Assembly (NCBI RefSeq): GCF_051020975.1
Contig: NW_027478158.1
Location: 15,624,001 to 15,688,000 of the forward strand
DNA length: 64,000 nt
From: Osmia lignaria lignaria
Lineage: Eukaryota > Arthropoda > Insecta > Hymenoptera > Megachilidae
Reading direction: 5' to 3'
Shown: one piece after another, positions 1 through 10,335 of the stretch
How the letters are laid out: each line of letters begins with the position of its first letter
Position numbering within the stretch: position 1 is the first letter of the stretch
Position numbers and translations under genes: made by a program
The notes under the pieces: generated by a model
Told to the model about the DNA's origin: nothing
The model's input: only the letters and a program-made list of their open reading frames with translations
Databases searched by the model: none

Positions 1-40
1 TCTTAACATTTTGCCATAGCTCGCTTCGTTTCCGAGATAT
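1..40 (+). repeat. Partial satellite monomer at left edge
   Basis: The window opens in the last 40 bases of a monomer (tcttaacattttgcc through cgagatat) and runs straight into the first complete unit at 41. The array therefore extends beyond the left edge and no array boundary is visible. Confidence 0.97.
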
Positions 41-364
41 TTGCAGATTCAGCTCAAAGGAACGGGCCTGACGGACATATTTCGAGATATTTCTTCTTCT
101 TGTTGTTCTTCCTCTGCACAGCTAAGCTGGAAGTGGCATTTGCAGCTCGCAATAGTGCAGAGTTAGCTCAAAGAAAGGGGCCACGGTGTTTCTGTATCTC
201 TATTATGTTGGTGCGGCTTCGGAACTTTTAAATATCTTGATATATCTCGAGAACTACGCATCTGATCAAAAAATATCATAGAACATAAAAAGTAGGAAAC
301 TTAATTCTCTACAAAAAAGGTCTCTTAACATTTTGCCATAGCTCGCTTCGTTTCCGAGATATTT

Positions 365-390
365 GCAGATTTATCTCAAGGGAAGGGGCC
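365..390 (+). repeat. Intra-monomer subrepeat, copy 1 (26 bp)
   Basis: This 26 bp segment begins gcagatttatctcaag and ends aaggggcc. It matches the segment at 479-504 of the same monomer at 23 of 26 positions. The pair recurs in nearly every monomer at 114 bp spacing. It suggests that the 322 bp unit grew from an internal duplication. In left-end monomers such as 41, 1329 and 3902 this copy is altered to gattcagctcaaagga. Confidence 0.85.
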
Positions 391-411
391 TGACGGACAT
401 ATTTCGAGATA

Positions 412-437
412 TTTCTTCTTCTTGTTGTTCTTCTTCT
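412..437 (+). repeat. Pyrimidine-rich TTC/TTG tract inside the monomer
   Basis: A 26 bp microsatellite-like tract of TTC triplets interrupted by TTG TTG. Every monomer has one. It is the site of several length changes: loss of one triplet in monomers 8729 and 11301, and loss of one base in monomer 3259. Slippage is the likely cause. Point variants here mark subfamilies, for example ttcttattcttg at 45481 and ttcttctcgttg at 51283. Confidence 0.8.
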
Positions 438-478
438 GCACAGCTAAGCTGGAAGTGGCATTTGCGGCTCGCACTAGT

Positions 479-504
479 GCAGAGTTATCTCAAAGAAAGG
501 GGCC
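479..504 (+). repeat. Intra-monomer subrepeat, copy 2 (26 bp)
   Basis: Second copy of the 26 bp word, beginning gcagagttatctcaaag and ending aaggggcc. It differs from copy 1 at three positions (t/g, g/a, g/a). Variants of this copy mark subfamilies: agaagggggcc (type E, right half), agaaaggagcc (about 18-36 kb), tatcccaaag (type C) and tatcacaaag (type A). Confidence 0.85.
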
Positions 505-676
505 ACGGTGTTTCTGTATCTCTATTATGTTGGTGCGGCTTCGGAACTTTTAAATATCTTGATATATCTCGAGAACTGCGCATCTGATCAAAAAATATCA
601 TAGAACATAAAAAGTAGGAAACTTAATTCTCTACAAAAAAGGTCTCTTAACATTTTGCCGTAGCTCGCTTCGTTTC

Positions 677-734
677 CGAGATATTTGCAGATTTATCTCA
701 AGGGAAGGGGCCTGACGGACATATTTCGAGATAT
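677..734 (+). repeat. Direct repeat of CGAGATATTT
   Basis: CGAGATATTT starts at 677 and again at 727, 50 bp apart across the monomer join as defined here (ccgagatatttgc, then tcgagatatttc). Both copies are kept in most monomers. FRNIS-type monomers such as 10014, 10657, 12586 and 14517 change the second to cgaaatattt. Confidence 0.8.
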
Positions 735-1006
735 TTCTTCTTCTTGTTGTTCTTCTTCTGCACAGCTAAGCTGGAAGTGGCATTTGCAGGTCGCACTAGT
801 GCAGAGTTATCTCAAAGAAAGGGGCCACGGTGTTTCTGTATCTCTATTATGTTGGTGCGGCTTCGGAACTTTTAAATATCTCGATATATCTCGAAAACTA
901 CGCTTCTGATCAAAAAATATCATAGAACATAAAAAGTAGGAAACTTAATTCTCTACAAAAAAGGTCTCTTAACATTTTGCCGTAGCTCGCTTCGTTTCCG
1001 AGATAT
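685..1006 (+). repeat. Reference monomer, type II end
   Basis: This complete 322 bp unit shows the other common end haplotype: atatctcgatatatctcga followed by aaactacgcttctgatc, which lacks CTCGAG. In most other type II monomers this is followed by aacataaattgtagg and aacataattctc. Here it is followed by the type I tail (cataaaaagtagg, cttaattc), so the two segments are linked only loosely and have recombined. The centre is gcaggtcgcactag, a variant mostly confined to the first 8 kb (a related gcaggtcgcaatag form occurs near 10.3-17.3 kb). Confidence 0.9.
876..896 (+). repeat. Tandem ATATCTCGA motif, inverted relative to 677-734
   Basis: ATATCTCGAT (876-885) is followed directly by ATATCTCGAA (886-895). 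The 11 bases at 886-896 are the exact reverse complement of 724-734 (tttcgagatat), giving an 11 bp dyad with a loop of about 150 bases. In type I monomers the first copy is atatcttgat and the second reads into ctcgag. A protein-binding or cruciform role is possible but only inferred. Confidence 0.75.
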
Positions 1007-2293
1007 TTGCAGATTTATCTCAAGGGAAGGGGCCTGACGGACATATTTCGAGATATTTCTTCTTCTTGTTGTTCTTCTTCTGCACAGCTAAGCTGGAAGT
1101 GGCATTTGCAGGTCGCACTAGTGCAGAGTTATCTCAAAGAAAGGGGCCACGATGTTTCTGTATCTCTATTATGTTGGTGCGGCTTCGGAACTTTTAAATA
1201 TCTCGATATATCTCGAAAACTACGCTTCTGATCAAAAAATACCATAGAACATAAATTGTAGCAAGCATAATTCTCTACAAAAAACTTCTCTTAACATTTT
1301 GCCATAGCTCGCTTCGTTTCCGAGATATTTGCAGATTCAGCTCAAAGGATCGGGCCTGACGGACATATTTCGAGATATTTCTTCTTCTTGTTGTTCTTCC
1401 TCTGCACAGCTAAGCTGGAAGTGGCATTTGCAGCTCGCAATAGTGCAGAGTTATCTCAAAGAAAGGGGCCACGGTGTTTCTGTATCTCTATTATGTTGGT
1501 GCGGCTCGGAACTTTTAAATATCTTGATATATCTCGAGAACTACGCATCTGATCAAAAAATATCGTAGAACATAAAAAGTAGGAAACTTAATTCACTACA
1601 AAAAAGGTCTCTTAACATTTTGCCATAGCTCGCTTCGTTTCCGAGATATTTGCAGATTTATCTCAAGGGAAGGGGCCTGACGGACATATTTCGAGATATT
1701 TCTTCTTCTTGTTGTTCTTCTTCTGCACAGCTAAGCTGGAAGTGGCATTTGCGGCTCGCACTAGTGCAGAGTTATCTCAAAGAAAGGGGCCACGGTGTTT
1801 CTGTATCTCTATTATGTTGGTGCGGCTTCGGAACTTTTAAATATCTTGATATATCTCGAGAACTACGCATCTGATCAAAAAATATCATAGAACATAAAAA
1901 GTAGGAAACTTAATTCTCTACAAATAAGGTCTCTTAACATTTTGCCATAGCTCGCTTCGTTTCCGAGATATTTGCCAATTTATCTCAAGGGAAGGGGCCT
2001 GACGGACATATTTCGAGATATTTCTTCTTCTTGTTGTTCTTCTTCTGCACAGCTAAGATGGAAGTGGCATTTGCAGCTCGCAATAGTGCAGAGTTATCGC
2101 AAAGAAAGGGGCCACGGTGTTTCTGTATCTCTATTATGTTGGTGCGGCTTCGGAACTTTTAAATATCTTGATATATCTCGAGAACTACGCATCTGATCAA
2201 AAAATATCATAGAACATAAAAAGTAGGAAACATAATTCTCTACAAAAAAGGTCTCTTAACATTTTGCCATAGCTCGCTTCGTTTCCGAGATAT
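1007..2293 (+). repeat. 4-monomer higher-order repeat, unit a
   Basis: Ordered set of four distinct monomers (1007, 1329, 1650, 1972; 1287 bp because monomer 1329 is one base short). The same order recurs at 2294-3579, 5511-6797 and 6798-8084. Monomers at the same rank share rare variants that adjacent monomers lack, which is the definition of a higher-order repeat. Confidence 0.92.
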
Positions 2294-3579
2294 TTGCAGA
2301 TTTATCTCAAGGGAAGGGGCCTGACGGACATATTTCGAGATATTTCTTTTTCTTGTTGTTCTTCTTCTGCACAGCTAAGCTGGAAGTGGCATTTGCAGGT
2401 CGCACTAGTGCAGAGTTATCTCAAAGAAAGGGGCCACGATGTTTCTGTATCTCTATTATGTTGGTGCGGCTTCGGAACTTTTAAATATCTCGATATATCT
2501 CGAAAACTACGCTTCTGATCAAAAAATATCATAGAACATAAATTGTAGCAAGCATAATTCTCTACAAAAAACTTCTCTTAACATTTTGCCATAGCTCGCT
2601 TCGTTTCCGAGATATTTGCAGATTCAGCTCAAAGGATCGGGCCTGACGGACATATTTCGAGATATTTCTTCTTCTTGTTGTTCATCCTCTGCACAGCTAA
2701 GCTGGAAGTGGCATTTGCAGCTCGCAATAGTGCAGAGTTATCTCAAAGAAAGGGGCCACGGTGTTTCTGTATCTCTATTATGTTGGTGCGGCTCGGAACT
2801 TTTAAATATCTTGATATATCTCGAGAACTACGCATCTGATCAAAAAATATCGTAGAACATAAAAAGTAGGAAACTTAATTCACTACAAAAAAGGTCTCTT
2901 AACATTTTGCCATAGCTCGCTTCGTTTCCGAGATATTTGCAGATTTATCTCAAGGGAAGGGGCCTGACGGACATATTTCGAGATATTTCTTCTTCTTGTT
3001 GTTCTTCTTCTGCACAGCTAAGCTGGAAGTGGCATTTGCGGCTCGCACTAGTGCAGAGTTATCTCAAAGAAAGGGGCCACGGTGTTTCTGTATCTCTGTT
3101 ATGTTGGTGCGGCTTCGGAACTTTTAAATATCTTGATATATCTCGAGAACTACGCATCTGATCAAAAAATATCATAGAACATAAAAAGTAGGAAACTTAA
3201 TTCTCTACAAATAAGGTCTCTTAACATTTTGCCATAGCTCGCTTCGTTTCCGAGATATTTGCCAATTTATCTCAAGGGAAGGGGCCTGACGGACATATTT
3301 CGAGATATTTCTTCTTCTTGTGTTCTTCTTCTGCACAGCTAAGATGGAAGTGGCATTTGCAGCTCGCAATAGTGCAGAGTTATCGCAAAGAAAGGGGCCA
3401 CGGTGTTTCTGTATCTCTATTATGTTGGTGCGGCTTCGGAACTTTTAAATATCTTGATATATCTCGAGAACTACGCATCTGATCAAAAAATATCATAGAA
3501 CATAAAAAGTAGGAAACTTAATTCTCTACAAAAAAGGTCTCTTAACATTTTGCCATAGCTCGCTTCGTTTCCGAGATAT
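2294..3579 (+). repeat. 4-monomer higher-order repeat, unit b
   Basis: Monomers 2294, 2616, 2937 and 3259 repeat the order of 1007-2293 in tandem. The unit is 1286 bp because monomer 3259 has lost one extra base in the TTC/TTG tract (cttgtgttc). Confidence 0.92.
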
Positions 3580-4545
3580 TTGCAGATTTATCTCAAGGGA
3601 AGGGGCCTGACGGACATATTTCGAGATATTTCTTCTTCTTGTTGTTCTTCTTCTGCACAGCTAAGCTGGAAGTGGCATTTGCGGCTCGCACTAGTGCAGA
3701 GTTATCTCAAAGAAAGGGGCCACGGTGTTTCTGTATCTCTATTATGTTGGTGCGGCTTCGGAACTTTTAAATATCTTGATATATCTCGAGAACTACGCAT
3801 CTGATCAAAAAATATCATAGAACATAAATTGTAGGAAGCATAATTCTCTACAAAAAACGTCTCTTAACATTTTGCCATAGCTCTCTTCGTTTCCGAGATA
3901 TTTGCAGATTCAGCTCAAAGGATCGGGCCTGACGGACATATTTCGAGATATTTCTTCTTCTTGTTGTTCTTCCTCTGCACAGCTAAGCTGGAAGTGGCAT
4001 TTGCAGCTCGCAAGAGTGCAGAGTTATCTCAAAGAGAGGGGCCACGGTGTTTCTGTGTCTCTATTATGTTGGTGCGGCTTCGAAACTTTTAAGTATCTTG
4101 ATATATCTCGAGAACTACGCATCTGATCAAAAAATATCATAGAACATAAAAAGTAGGAAACTTCATTCTCTACAAAAAAGGTCTCTTAACATTTTGCCAT
4201 AGCTCGCTTCGTTTCCGAGATATTTGCAGATTTATCTCAAGTGAAGGGGCCTGACGGACATATTTCGAGATATTTCTTCTTCTTGTTGTCCTTCTTCTGC
4301 ACAGCTAAGCTGGAAGTGGCATTTGCGGCTCGCACTAGTGCAGAGTTATCTCAAAGAAAGGGGCCACGGTGTTTCTGTATCTCTATTATGTTGGTGCGGC
4401 TTCGGAACTTTTGAATATCTTGATATATCTCGAAAACTACGCTTCTGATCAAAAAACATCATAGAACATAAATTGTAGGAAACATAATTCTCTACACAAA
4501 ATGTCTCTTAACATTTTGCCATAGCTCGCTTCGTTTCCGAGATAT
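3580..4545 (+). repeat. Three linker monomers between the 11-monomer blocks
   Basis: Monomers 3580, 3902 and 4224 separate the two copies. Monomer 3902 has gattcagctcaaagga, cgcaagagtgc and gagaggggcc. Monomer 4224 has caagtgaagggg, which puts TGA in the frame open in its neighbours, and gttgtccttc. Nothing else is visible here. Confidence 0.88.
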
Positions 4546-4868
4546 TTGCAGATTCAGCTCAAAGGAACGGGCCTGACGGACATATTTCGAGATATTTCTT
4601 CTTCTTGTTGTTCTTCCTCTGCAACAGCTAAGCTGGAAGTGGCATTTGCAGCTCGCAATAGTGCAGAGTTAGCTCAAAGAAAGGGGCCACGGTGTTTCTG
4701 TATCTCTATTATGTTGGTGCGGCTTCGGAACTTTTAAATATCTTGATATATCTCGAGAACTACGCATCTGATCAAAAAATATCATAGAACATAAAAAGTA
4801 GGAAACTTAATTCTCTACAAAAAAGGTCTCTTAACATTTTGCCATAGCTCGCTTCGTTTCCGAGATAT
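4546..4868 (+). repeat. Length-variant monomer (+1)
   Basis: A 323 bp monomer with one extra base in ctgcaacagctaagc, where others read ctgcacagctaagc. Its partner at 41 lacks the insertion, so the event followed the block duplication. Confidence 0.88.
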
Positions 4869-5190
4869 TTGCAGATTTATCTCAAGGGAAGGGGCCTGAC
4901 GGACATATTTCGAGATATTTCTTCTTCTTGTTGTTCTTCTTCTGCACAGCTAAGCTGGAAGTGGCATTTGCGGCTCGCACTAGTGCAGAGTTATCTCAAA
5001 GAAAGGGGCCACGGTGTTTCTGTATCTCTATTATGTTGGTGCGGCTTCGGAACTTTTAAATATCTTGATATATCTCGAGAACTGCGCATCTGATCAAAAA
5101 ATATCATAGAACATAAAAAGTAGGAAACTTAATTCTCTACAAAAAAGGTCTCTTAACATTTTGCCGTAGCTCGCTTCGTTTCCGAGATAT

Positions 5191-5510
5191 TTGCAGATTT
5201 ATCTCAAGGGAAGGGGCCTGACGGACATATTTCGAGATATTTCTTCTTCTTGTTGTTCTTCTTCTGCACAGCTAAGCTGGAAGTGGCATTTGCAGGTCGC
5301 ACTAGTGCAGTTATCTCAAAGAAAGGGGCCACGGTGTTTCTGTATCTCTATTATGTTGGTGCTGCTTCGGAACTTTTAAATATCTCGATATATCTCGAAA
5401 ACTACGCTTCTGATCAAAAAATATCATAGAACATAAAAAGTAGGAAACTTAATTCTCTACAAAAAAGGTCTCTTAACATTTTGCCGTAGCTCGCTTTGTT
5501 TCCGAGATAT
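5191..5510 (+). repeat. Length-variant monomer (-2)
   Basis: A 320 bp monomer that has lost two bases of the second subrepeat (gtgcagttatctc in place of gtgcagagttatctc). The partner at 685 is full length. Confidence 0.88.
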
Positions 5511-6797
5511 TTGCAGATTTATCTCAAGGGAAGGGGCCTGACGGACATATTTCGAGATATTTCTTCTTCTTGTTGTTCTTCTTCTGCACAGCTAAGCTGG
5601 AAGTGGCATTTGCAGGTCGCACTAGTGCAGAGTTATCTCAAAGAAAGGGGCCACGATGTTTCTGTATCTCTATTATGTTGGTGCGGCTTCGGAACTTTTA
5701 AATATCTCGATATATCTCGAAAACTACGCTTCTGATCAAAAAATATCATAGAACATAAATTGTAGCAAGCATAATTCTCTACAAAAAACTTCTCTTAACA
5801 TTTTGCCATAGCTCGCTTCGTTTCCGAGATATTTGCAGATTCAGCTCAAAGGATCGGGCCTGACGGACATATTTCGAGATATTTCTTCTTCTTGTTGTTC
5901 TTCCTCTGCACAGCTAAGCTGGAAGTGGCATTTGCAGCTCGCAATAGTGCAGAGTTATCTCAAAGAAAGGGGCCACGGTGTTTCTGTATCTCTATTATGT
6001 TGGTGCGGCTCGGAACTTTTAAATATCTTGATATATCTCGAGAACTACGCATCTGATCAAAAAATATCGTAGAACATAAAAAGTAGGAAACTTAATTCAC
6101 TACAAAAAAGGTCTCTTAACATTTTGCCATAGCTCGCTTCGTTTCCGAGATATTTGCAGATTTATCTCAAGGGAAGGGGCCTGACGGACATATTTCGAGA
6201 TATTTCTTCTTCTTGTTGTTCTTCTTCTGCACAGCTAAGCTGGAAGTGGCATTTGCGGCTCGCACTAGTGCAGAGTTATCTCAAAGAAAGGGGCCACGGT
6301 GTTTCTGTATCTCTATTATGTTGGTGCGGCTTCGGAACTTTTAAATATCTTGATATATCTCGAGAACTACGCATCTGATCAAAAAATATCATAGAACATA
6401 AAAAGTAGGAAACTTAATTCTCTACAAATAAGGTCTCTTAACATTTTGCCATAGCTCGCTTCGTTTCCGAGATATTTGCCAATTTATCTCAAGGGAAGGG
6501 GCCTGACGGACATATTTCGAGATATTTCTTCTTCTTGTTGTTCTTCTTCTGCACAGCTAAGATGGAAGTGGCATTTGCAGCTCGCAATAGTGCAGAGTTA
6601 TCGCAAAGAAAGGGGCCACGGTGTTTCTGTATCTCTATTATGTTGGTGCGGCTTCGGAACTTTTAAATATCTTGATATATCTCGAGAACTACGCATCTGA
6701 TCAAAAAATATCATAGAACATAAAAAGTAGGAAACTTAATTCTCTACAAAAAAGGTCTCTTAACATTTTGCCATAGCTCGCTTCGTTTCCGAGATAT
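5511..6797 (+). repeat. 4-monomer higher-order repeat, unit c
   Basis: Monomers 5511, 5833, 6154 and 6476, the counterpart of 1007-2293 in the second 11-monomer block. The join ahead of it has a private variant, cgctttgtttcc. Confidence 0.92.
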
Positions 6798-8084
6798 TTG
6801 CAGATTTATCTCAAGGGAAGGGGCCTGACGGACATATTTCGAGATATTTCTTTTTCTTGTTGTTCTTCTTCTGCACAGCTAAGCTGGAAGTGGCATTTGC
6901 AGGTCGCACTAGTGCAGAGTTATCTCAAAGAAAGGGGCCACGATGTTTCTGTATCTCTATTATGTTGGTGCGGCTTCGGAACTTTTAAATATCTCGATAT
7001 ATCTCGAAAACTACGCTTCTGATCAAAAAATATCATAGAACATAAATTGTAGGAAGCATAATTCTCTACAAAAAACGTCTCTTAACATTTTGCCATAGCT
7101 CGCTTCGTTTCCGAGATATTTGCAGATTCAGCTCAAAGGATCGGGCCTGACGGACATATTTCGAGATATTTCTTCTTCTTGTTGTTCTTCCTCTGCACAG
7201 CTAAGCTGGAAGTGGCATTTGCAGCTCGCAATAGTGCAGAGTTATCTCAAAGAAAGGGGCCACGGTGTTTCTGTATCTCTATTATGTTGGTGCGGCTCGG
7301 AACTTTTAAATATCTTGATATATCTCGAGAACTACGCATCTGATCAAAAAATATCGTAGAACATAAAAAGTAGGAAACTTAATTCACTACAAAAAAGGTC
7401 TCTTAACATTTTGCCATAGCTCGCTTCGTTTCCGAGATATTTGCAGATTTATCTCAAGGGAAGGGGCCTGACGGACATATTTCGAGATATTTCTTCTTCT
7501 TGTTGTTCTTCTTCTGCACAGCTAAGCTGGAAGTGGCATTTGCGGCTCGCACTAGTGCAGAGTTATCTCAAAGAAAGGGGCCACGGTGTTTCTGTATCTC
7601 TATTATGTTGGTGCGGCTTCGGAACTTTTAAATATCTTGATATATCTCGAGAACTACGCATCTGATCAAAAAATATCATAGAACATAAAAAGTAGGAAAC
7701 TTAATTCTCTACAAATAAGGTCTCTTAACATTTTGCCATAGCTCGCTTCGTTTCCGAGATATTTGCCAATTTATCTCAAGGGAAGGGGCCTGACGGACAT
7801 ATTTCGAGATATTTCTTCTTCTTGTTGTTCTTCTTCTGCACAGCTAAGATGGAAGTGGCATTTGCAGCTCGCAATAGTGCAGAGTTATCGCAAAGAAAGG
7901 GGCCACGGTGTTTCTGTATCTCTATTATGTTGGTGCGGCTTCGGAACTTTTAAATATCTTGATATATCTCGAGAACTACGCATCTGATCAAAAAATATCA
8001 TAGAACATAAAAAGTAGGAAACTTAATTCTCTACAAAAAAGGTCTCTTAACATTTTGCCATAGCTCGCTTCGTTTCCGAGATAT
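6798..8084 (+). repeat. 4-monomer higher-order repeat, unit d
   Basis: Monomers 6798, 7120, 7441 and 7763. It shares atttctttttcttg in its first monomer with unit b, so the b and d copies descend from the same unit through the 11-monomer duplication. Confidence 0.92.
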
Positions 8085-8406
8085 TTGCAGATTTATCTCA
8101 AGGGAAGGGGCCTGTCGGACAGATTTCGAGATATTTCTTCTTCTTGTTGTTCTTCTTCTGCACAGCTAAGCTGGAAGTGACATTTGCAGCTCGCAATAGT
8201 GCAGAGTTATCTCAAAGAAAGGGGCCACGGTGTTTCTGCATCTCTATTATGTTGGTGCGGCTTCGGAACTTTTAAATATCTTGATATATCTCGAGAACTA
8301 CGCATCTGATCAAAAAATATCATAGAACATGAAAAGTAGGAAACCTAATTCTCTACAAAAAAGGTCTCTTAACATTTGGCCATAGCTCGCTTCGTTTCCG
8401 AGATAT
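8085..8406 (+). repeat. Variant monomer between duplicated blocks
   Basis: Full-length monomer with several private changes: ggcctgtcggacagattt, gaagtgacatttgc (an in-frame stop relative to neighbours), tttctgcatctc and aacatgaaaag. Its end, cctaattctc followed by aacatttggcc, matches the end of monomer 10657, so the 6-monomer duplication that follows starts inside this monomer. Confidence 0.88.
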
Positions 8407-10335
8407 TTGCAGATTTATCTCAAGGGAAGGGGCCTGACGGACATATTTCGAGATATTTCTTCTTCTTGTTGTTCTTCTTCTGCACAGCTAAGCTGGAAGT
8501 GGCATTTGCGGCTCGCACTAGTGCAGAGTTATCTCAAAGAAAGGGGCCACGGTGTTTCTGTATCTCTATTATGTTGGTGCGGCTTCGGAACTTTTCAATA
8601 TCTTGATATATCTCGAGAACTACGCATCTGATCAAAAAATATCATAGAACATAAAAAATAGGAAACGTAATTCTCCACAAAAGAGGTCTCTTAACATTTT
8701 GCCATAGCTCGCTTCGTTTCCGAGATATTTGCAGATTTATCTCAAGGGAAGGGGCCTGACGGACATATTTCGAGATATTTCTTCTTGTTGTTCTTCTTCT
8801 GCACAGCTAAGCTGGAAGTGGCATTTGCGGCTCGCACTAGTGCAGAGTTATCTCAAAGAAAGGGGACACGGTTTTTCTGTATCTCTATTATGTTGGTGCG
8901 GCTTCGGAACTTTTAAATATCTCGATATATCTCGAAAACTACGCTTCTGATCAAAAAATATCATAGAACATAAATTGTAGGAAACATAATTCTCTACAAA
9001 AAAGGTCTCTTAACATTTTGCCATAGCTCGCTTCGTTTCCGAGATATTTGCAGATACATCTCAAGGGAAGGGGCCTGACGGACATATTTCGAGATATTTC
9101 TTCTTCTTGTTGTTCTTCTTCTGCACAGCTAAGCTGGAAGTGGCATTTGCAGCTCGCAATAGTGCAGAGTTATCTCAAAGAAAGGGGCCCCGGTGTTTCT
9201 GTATCTCTATTATGTTGGTGCGGCTTCGGAACTTTTAAATATCTCGATATATCTCGAAAACTACGCTTCTGATCCAAAAATATCATAGAACATAAATTGT
9301 AGGAAACATAATTCTCTACAAAAAACGTCTCTTAACATTTTGCCATAGCTGGCTTCGTTTCCGAGATATTTGCAGATTTATCTCAAGGAAAGGGGCCTGA
9401 CGGACATATTTCGAGATATTTCTTCTTCTTGTTGTTCTTCTTCTGCACAGCTAAGCTGGAAGTGGCATTTGCGGCTCGCACTAGTGCAGAGTTATCTCAA
9501 AGAAAGGGGCCACGGTGTTTCTGTATCTCTATTATGTTGGTGCGGCTTCGGAACTTTTAAATATCTCGATATATCTGGAAAACTACGCTTCTGATCAAAA
9601 AATATCATAGAACATAAATTGTAGGAAACATAATTCTCTACAAAAAAGGTCTCTTAACATTTTGCCATAGCTCGCTTCGTTTCCGAGATATTTGCAGATA
9701 CATCTCAAGGGAAGGGGCCTGACGGATATATTTCGAGATATTTCTTCTTCTTGTTGTTCTTCTTCTGCACAGCTAAGCTGGAAGTGGCATTTGCAGCTCG
9801 CAATAGTGCAGAGTTATCTCAAAGAAAGGCGCCACGGTGTTTCTGTATCTCTATTATGTTGGTGCAGCTTCGGAACTTTTAAATATCTTGATATATCTCG
9901 AGAACTACGCATCTCATCAAAAAATATCATAGAACATAAAAAGTAGGAAACCTAATTTTCTACAAAAAAGGTCTCTTAACATTTTGCCGTAGCTCGCTTC
10001 GTTTCCGAGATATTTGCAGATTTATCTCAAGGGAAGGGGCCTGACGGACATATTTCGAAATATTTCTTCTTCTTGTTGTTCTTCTTCTGCACAGCTAAGC
10101 TGGAAGTGGCATTTCCAGCTCGCAATAGTTCAGAGTTATCTCACAGAAAGGGGCCACGGTGTTTCCGTATCTCTATTATGTTGGTGCGGCTTCGGAACTT
10201 TTAAATATCTCGATATATCTCGAGAACTACGCATCTGATCAAAAAATATCATAGAACATAAAAAGTAGGAAACTTAATTCTCTACAAATAAGGTCTCTTA
10301 ACATTTTGCCATAGCTCGCTTCGTTTCCGAGATAT
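8407..10335 (+). repeat. 6-monomer block, copy 1
   Basis: Monomers 8407, 8729, 9048, 9370, 9692 and 10014 recur in order at 10979-12907, offset 2572 bp (8 monomers). Shared rare variants include aacttttcaatatc, loss of one TTC triplet with ggggacacggtttttc, gggccccggtg with gatccaaaaa, atatctggaaaac, aaggcgccacgg with ggtgcagcttc and catctcatc, and cgaaatattt with catttccagctcg. Confidence 0.92.
8729..9047 (+). repeat. Length-variant monomer (-3)
   Basis: A 319 bp monomer lacking one triplet of the pyrimidine tract (atttcttcttgttg). It also carries ggggacacggtttttc. The copy at 11301-11619 is the same, so the deletion predates the 8-monomer-offset duplication. Confidence 0.88.

Larger units (their letters stand above)
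363..684 (+). repeat. Reference monomer, type I tail
   Basis: This complete 322 bp unit is given as an example of the type I form. Diagnostic bases are gcggctcgcactagtgc in the middle, atatcttgatatatctcga followed by gaactgcgcatc (usually gaactacgcatc), then aacataaaaagtagg and aacttaattctc. By hand count 130 of 322 bases are G or C. Type I monomers carry CTCGAG, and units with the cactagtgc centre carry ACTAGT, so these two sites sort subfamilies. No CENP-B-box-like match is seen: three TTCG words occur, but none is followed at the right spacing by A and CGGG. Confidence 0.93.
41..3579 (+). repeat. 11-monomer block, copy 1
   Basis: Eleven monomers (starting at 41, 363, 685, 1007, 1329, 1650, 1972, 2294, 2616, 2937, 3259; 3539 bp) recur in the same order at 4546-8084. 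Shared rare variants prove the match: gattcagctcaaaggaac with agttagctc in the first unit, ccacgatgtttc in the fourth, the one-base loss cggctcgg in the fifth, gccaatttatctc with tatcgcaaag in the seventh, and atttctttttcttg in the eighth. Copy 1 has private changes, such as the base lost in the TTC tract of monomer 3259. Confidence 0.93.
4546..8084 (+). repeat. 11-monomer block, copy 2
   Basis: Second copy of the block at 41-3579, offset by about 14 monomers and of the same total length (3539 bp), although its private indels differ: an inserted base in monomer 4546 (gcaacagcta) and two bases lost in monomer 5191 (gtgcagttatc). Three unrelated monomers separate the copies. This indicates a segmental duplication or a decayed 14-monomer higher-order repeat. 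Confidence 0.93.

Noticed and set aside
390..415. Hammerhead ribozyme core (CTGANGA with GAAA), as found in some animal satellites
   Set aside because: The nearest match, cctgacggac, breaks the conserved GA. No GAAA lies at a suitable distance with flanking complementary stems, and the reverse strand offers none.
412..437. Expandable TTC trinucleotide locus
   Set aside because: The tract is interrupted by TTG triplets and its length is almost constant over 198 monomers, with only one triplet loss (copied once) and one single-base loss.
520..560. RNA polymerase III box B-like word in gcggcttcggaac
   Set aside because: Too many departures from GGTTCRANNCC and no paired box A at the right distance. 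No tRNA or SINE structure can be built.
363..587. A 74-codon open frame, repeated in most monomers, as a small gene family
   Set aside because: It starts with TTG, has no recognisable domain, shifts frame between monomers, and is destroyed by stop variants (monomers 4224, 8085, 50903 and all type A) that were still copied. It is a by-product of the repeat.
363..684. CENP-B box in the monomer
   Set aside because: The TTCG words in cttcgtttccgag, tttcgagatattt and cttcggaactttt are not followed by A at the fifth base after them and CGGG at the correct spacing.
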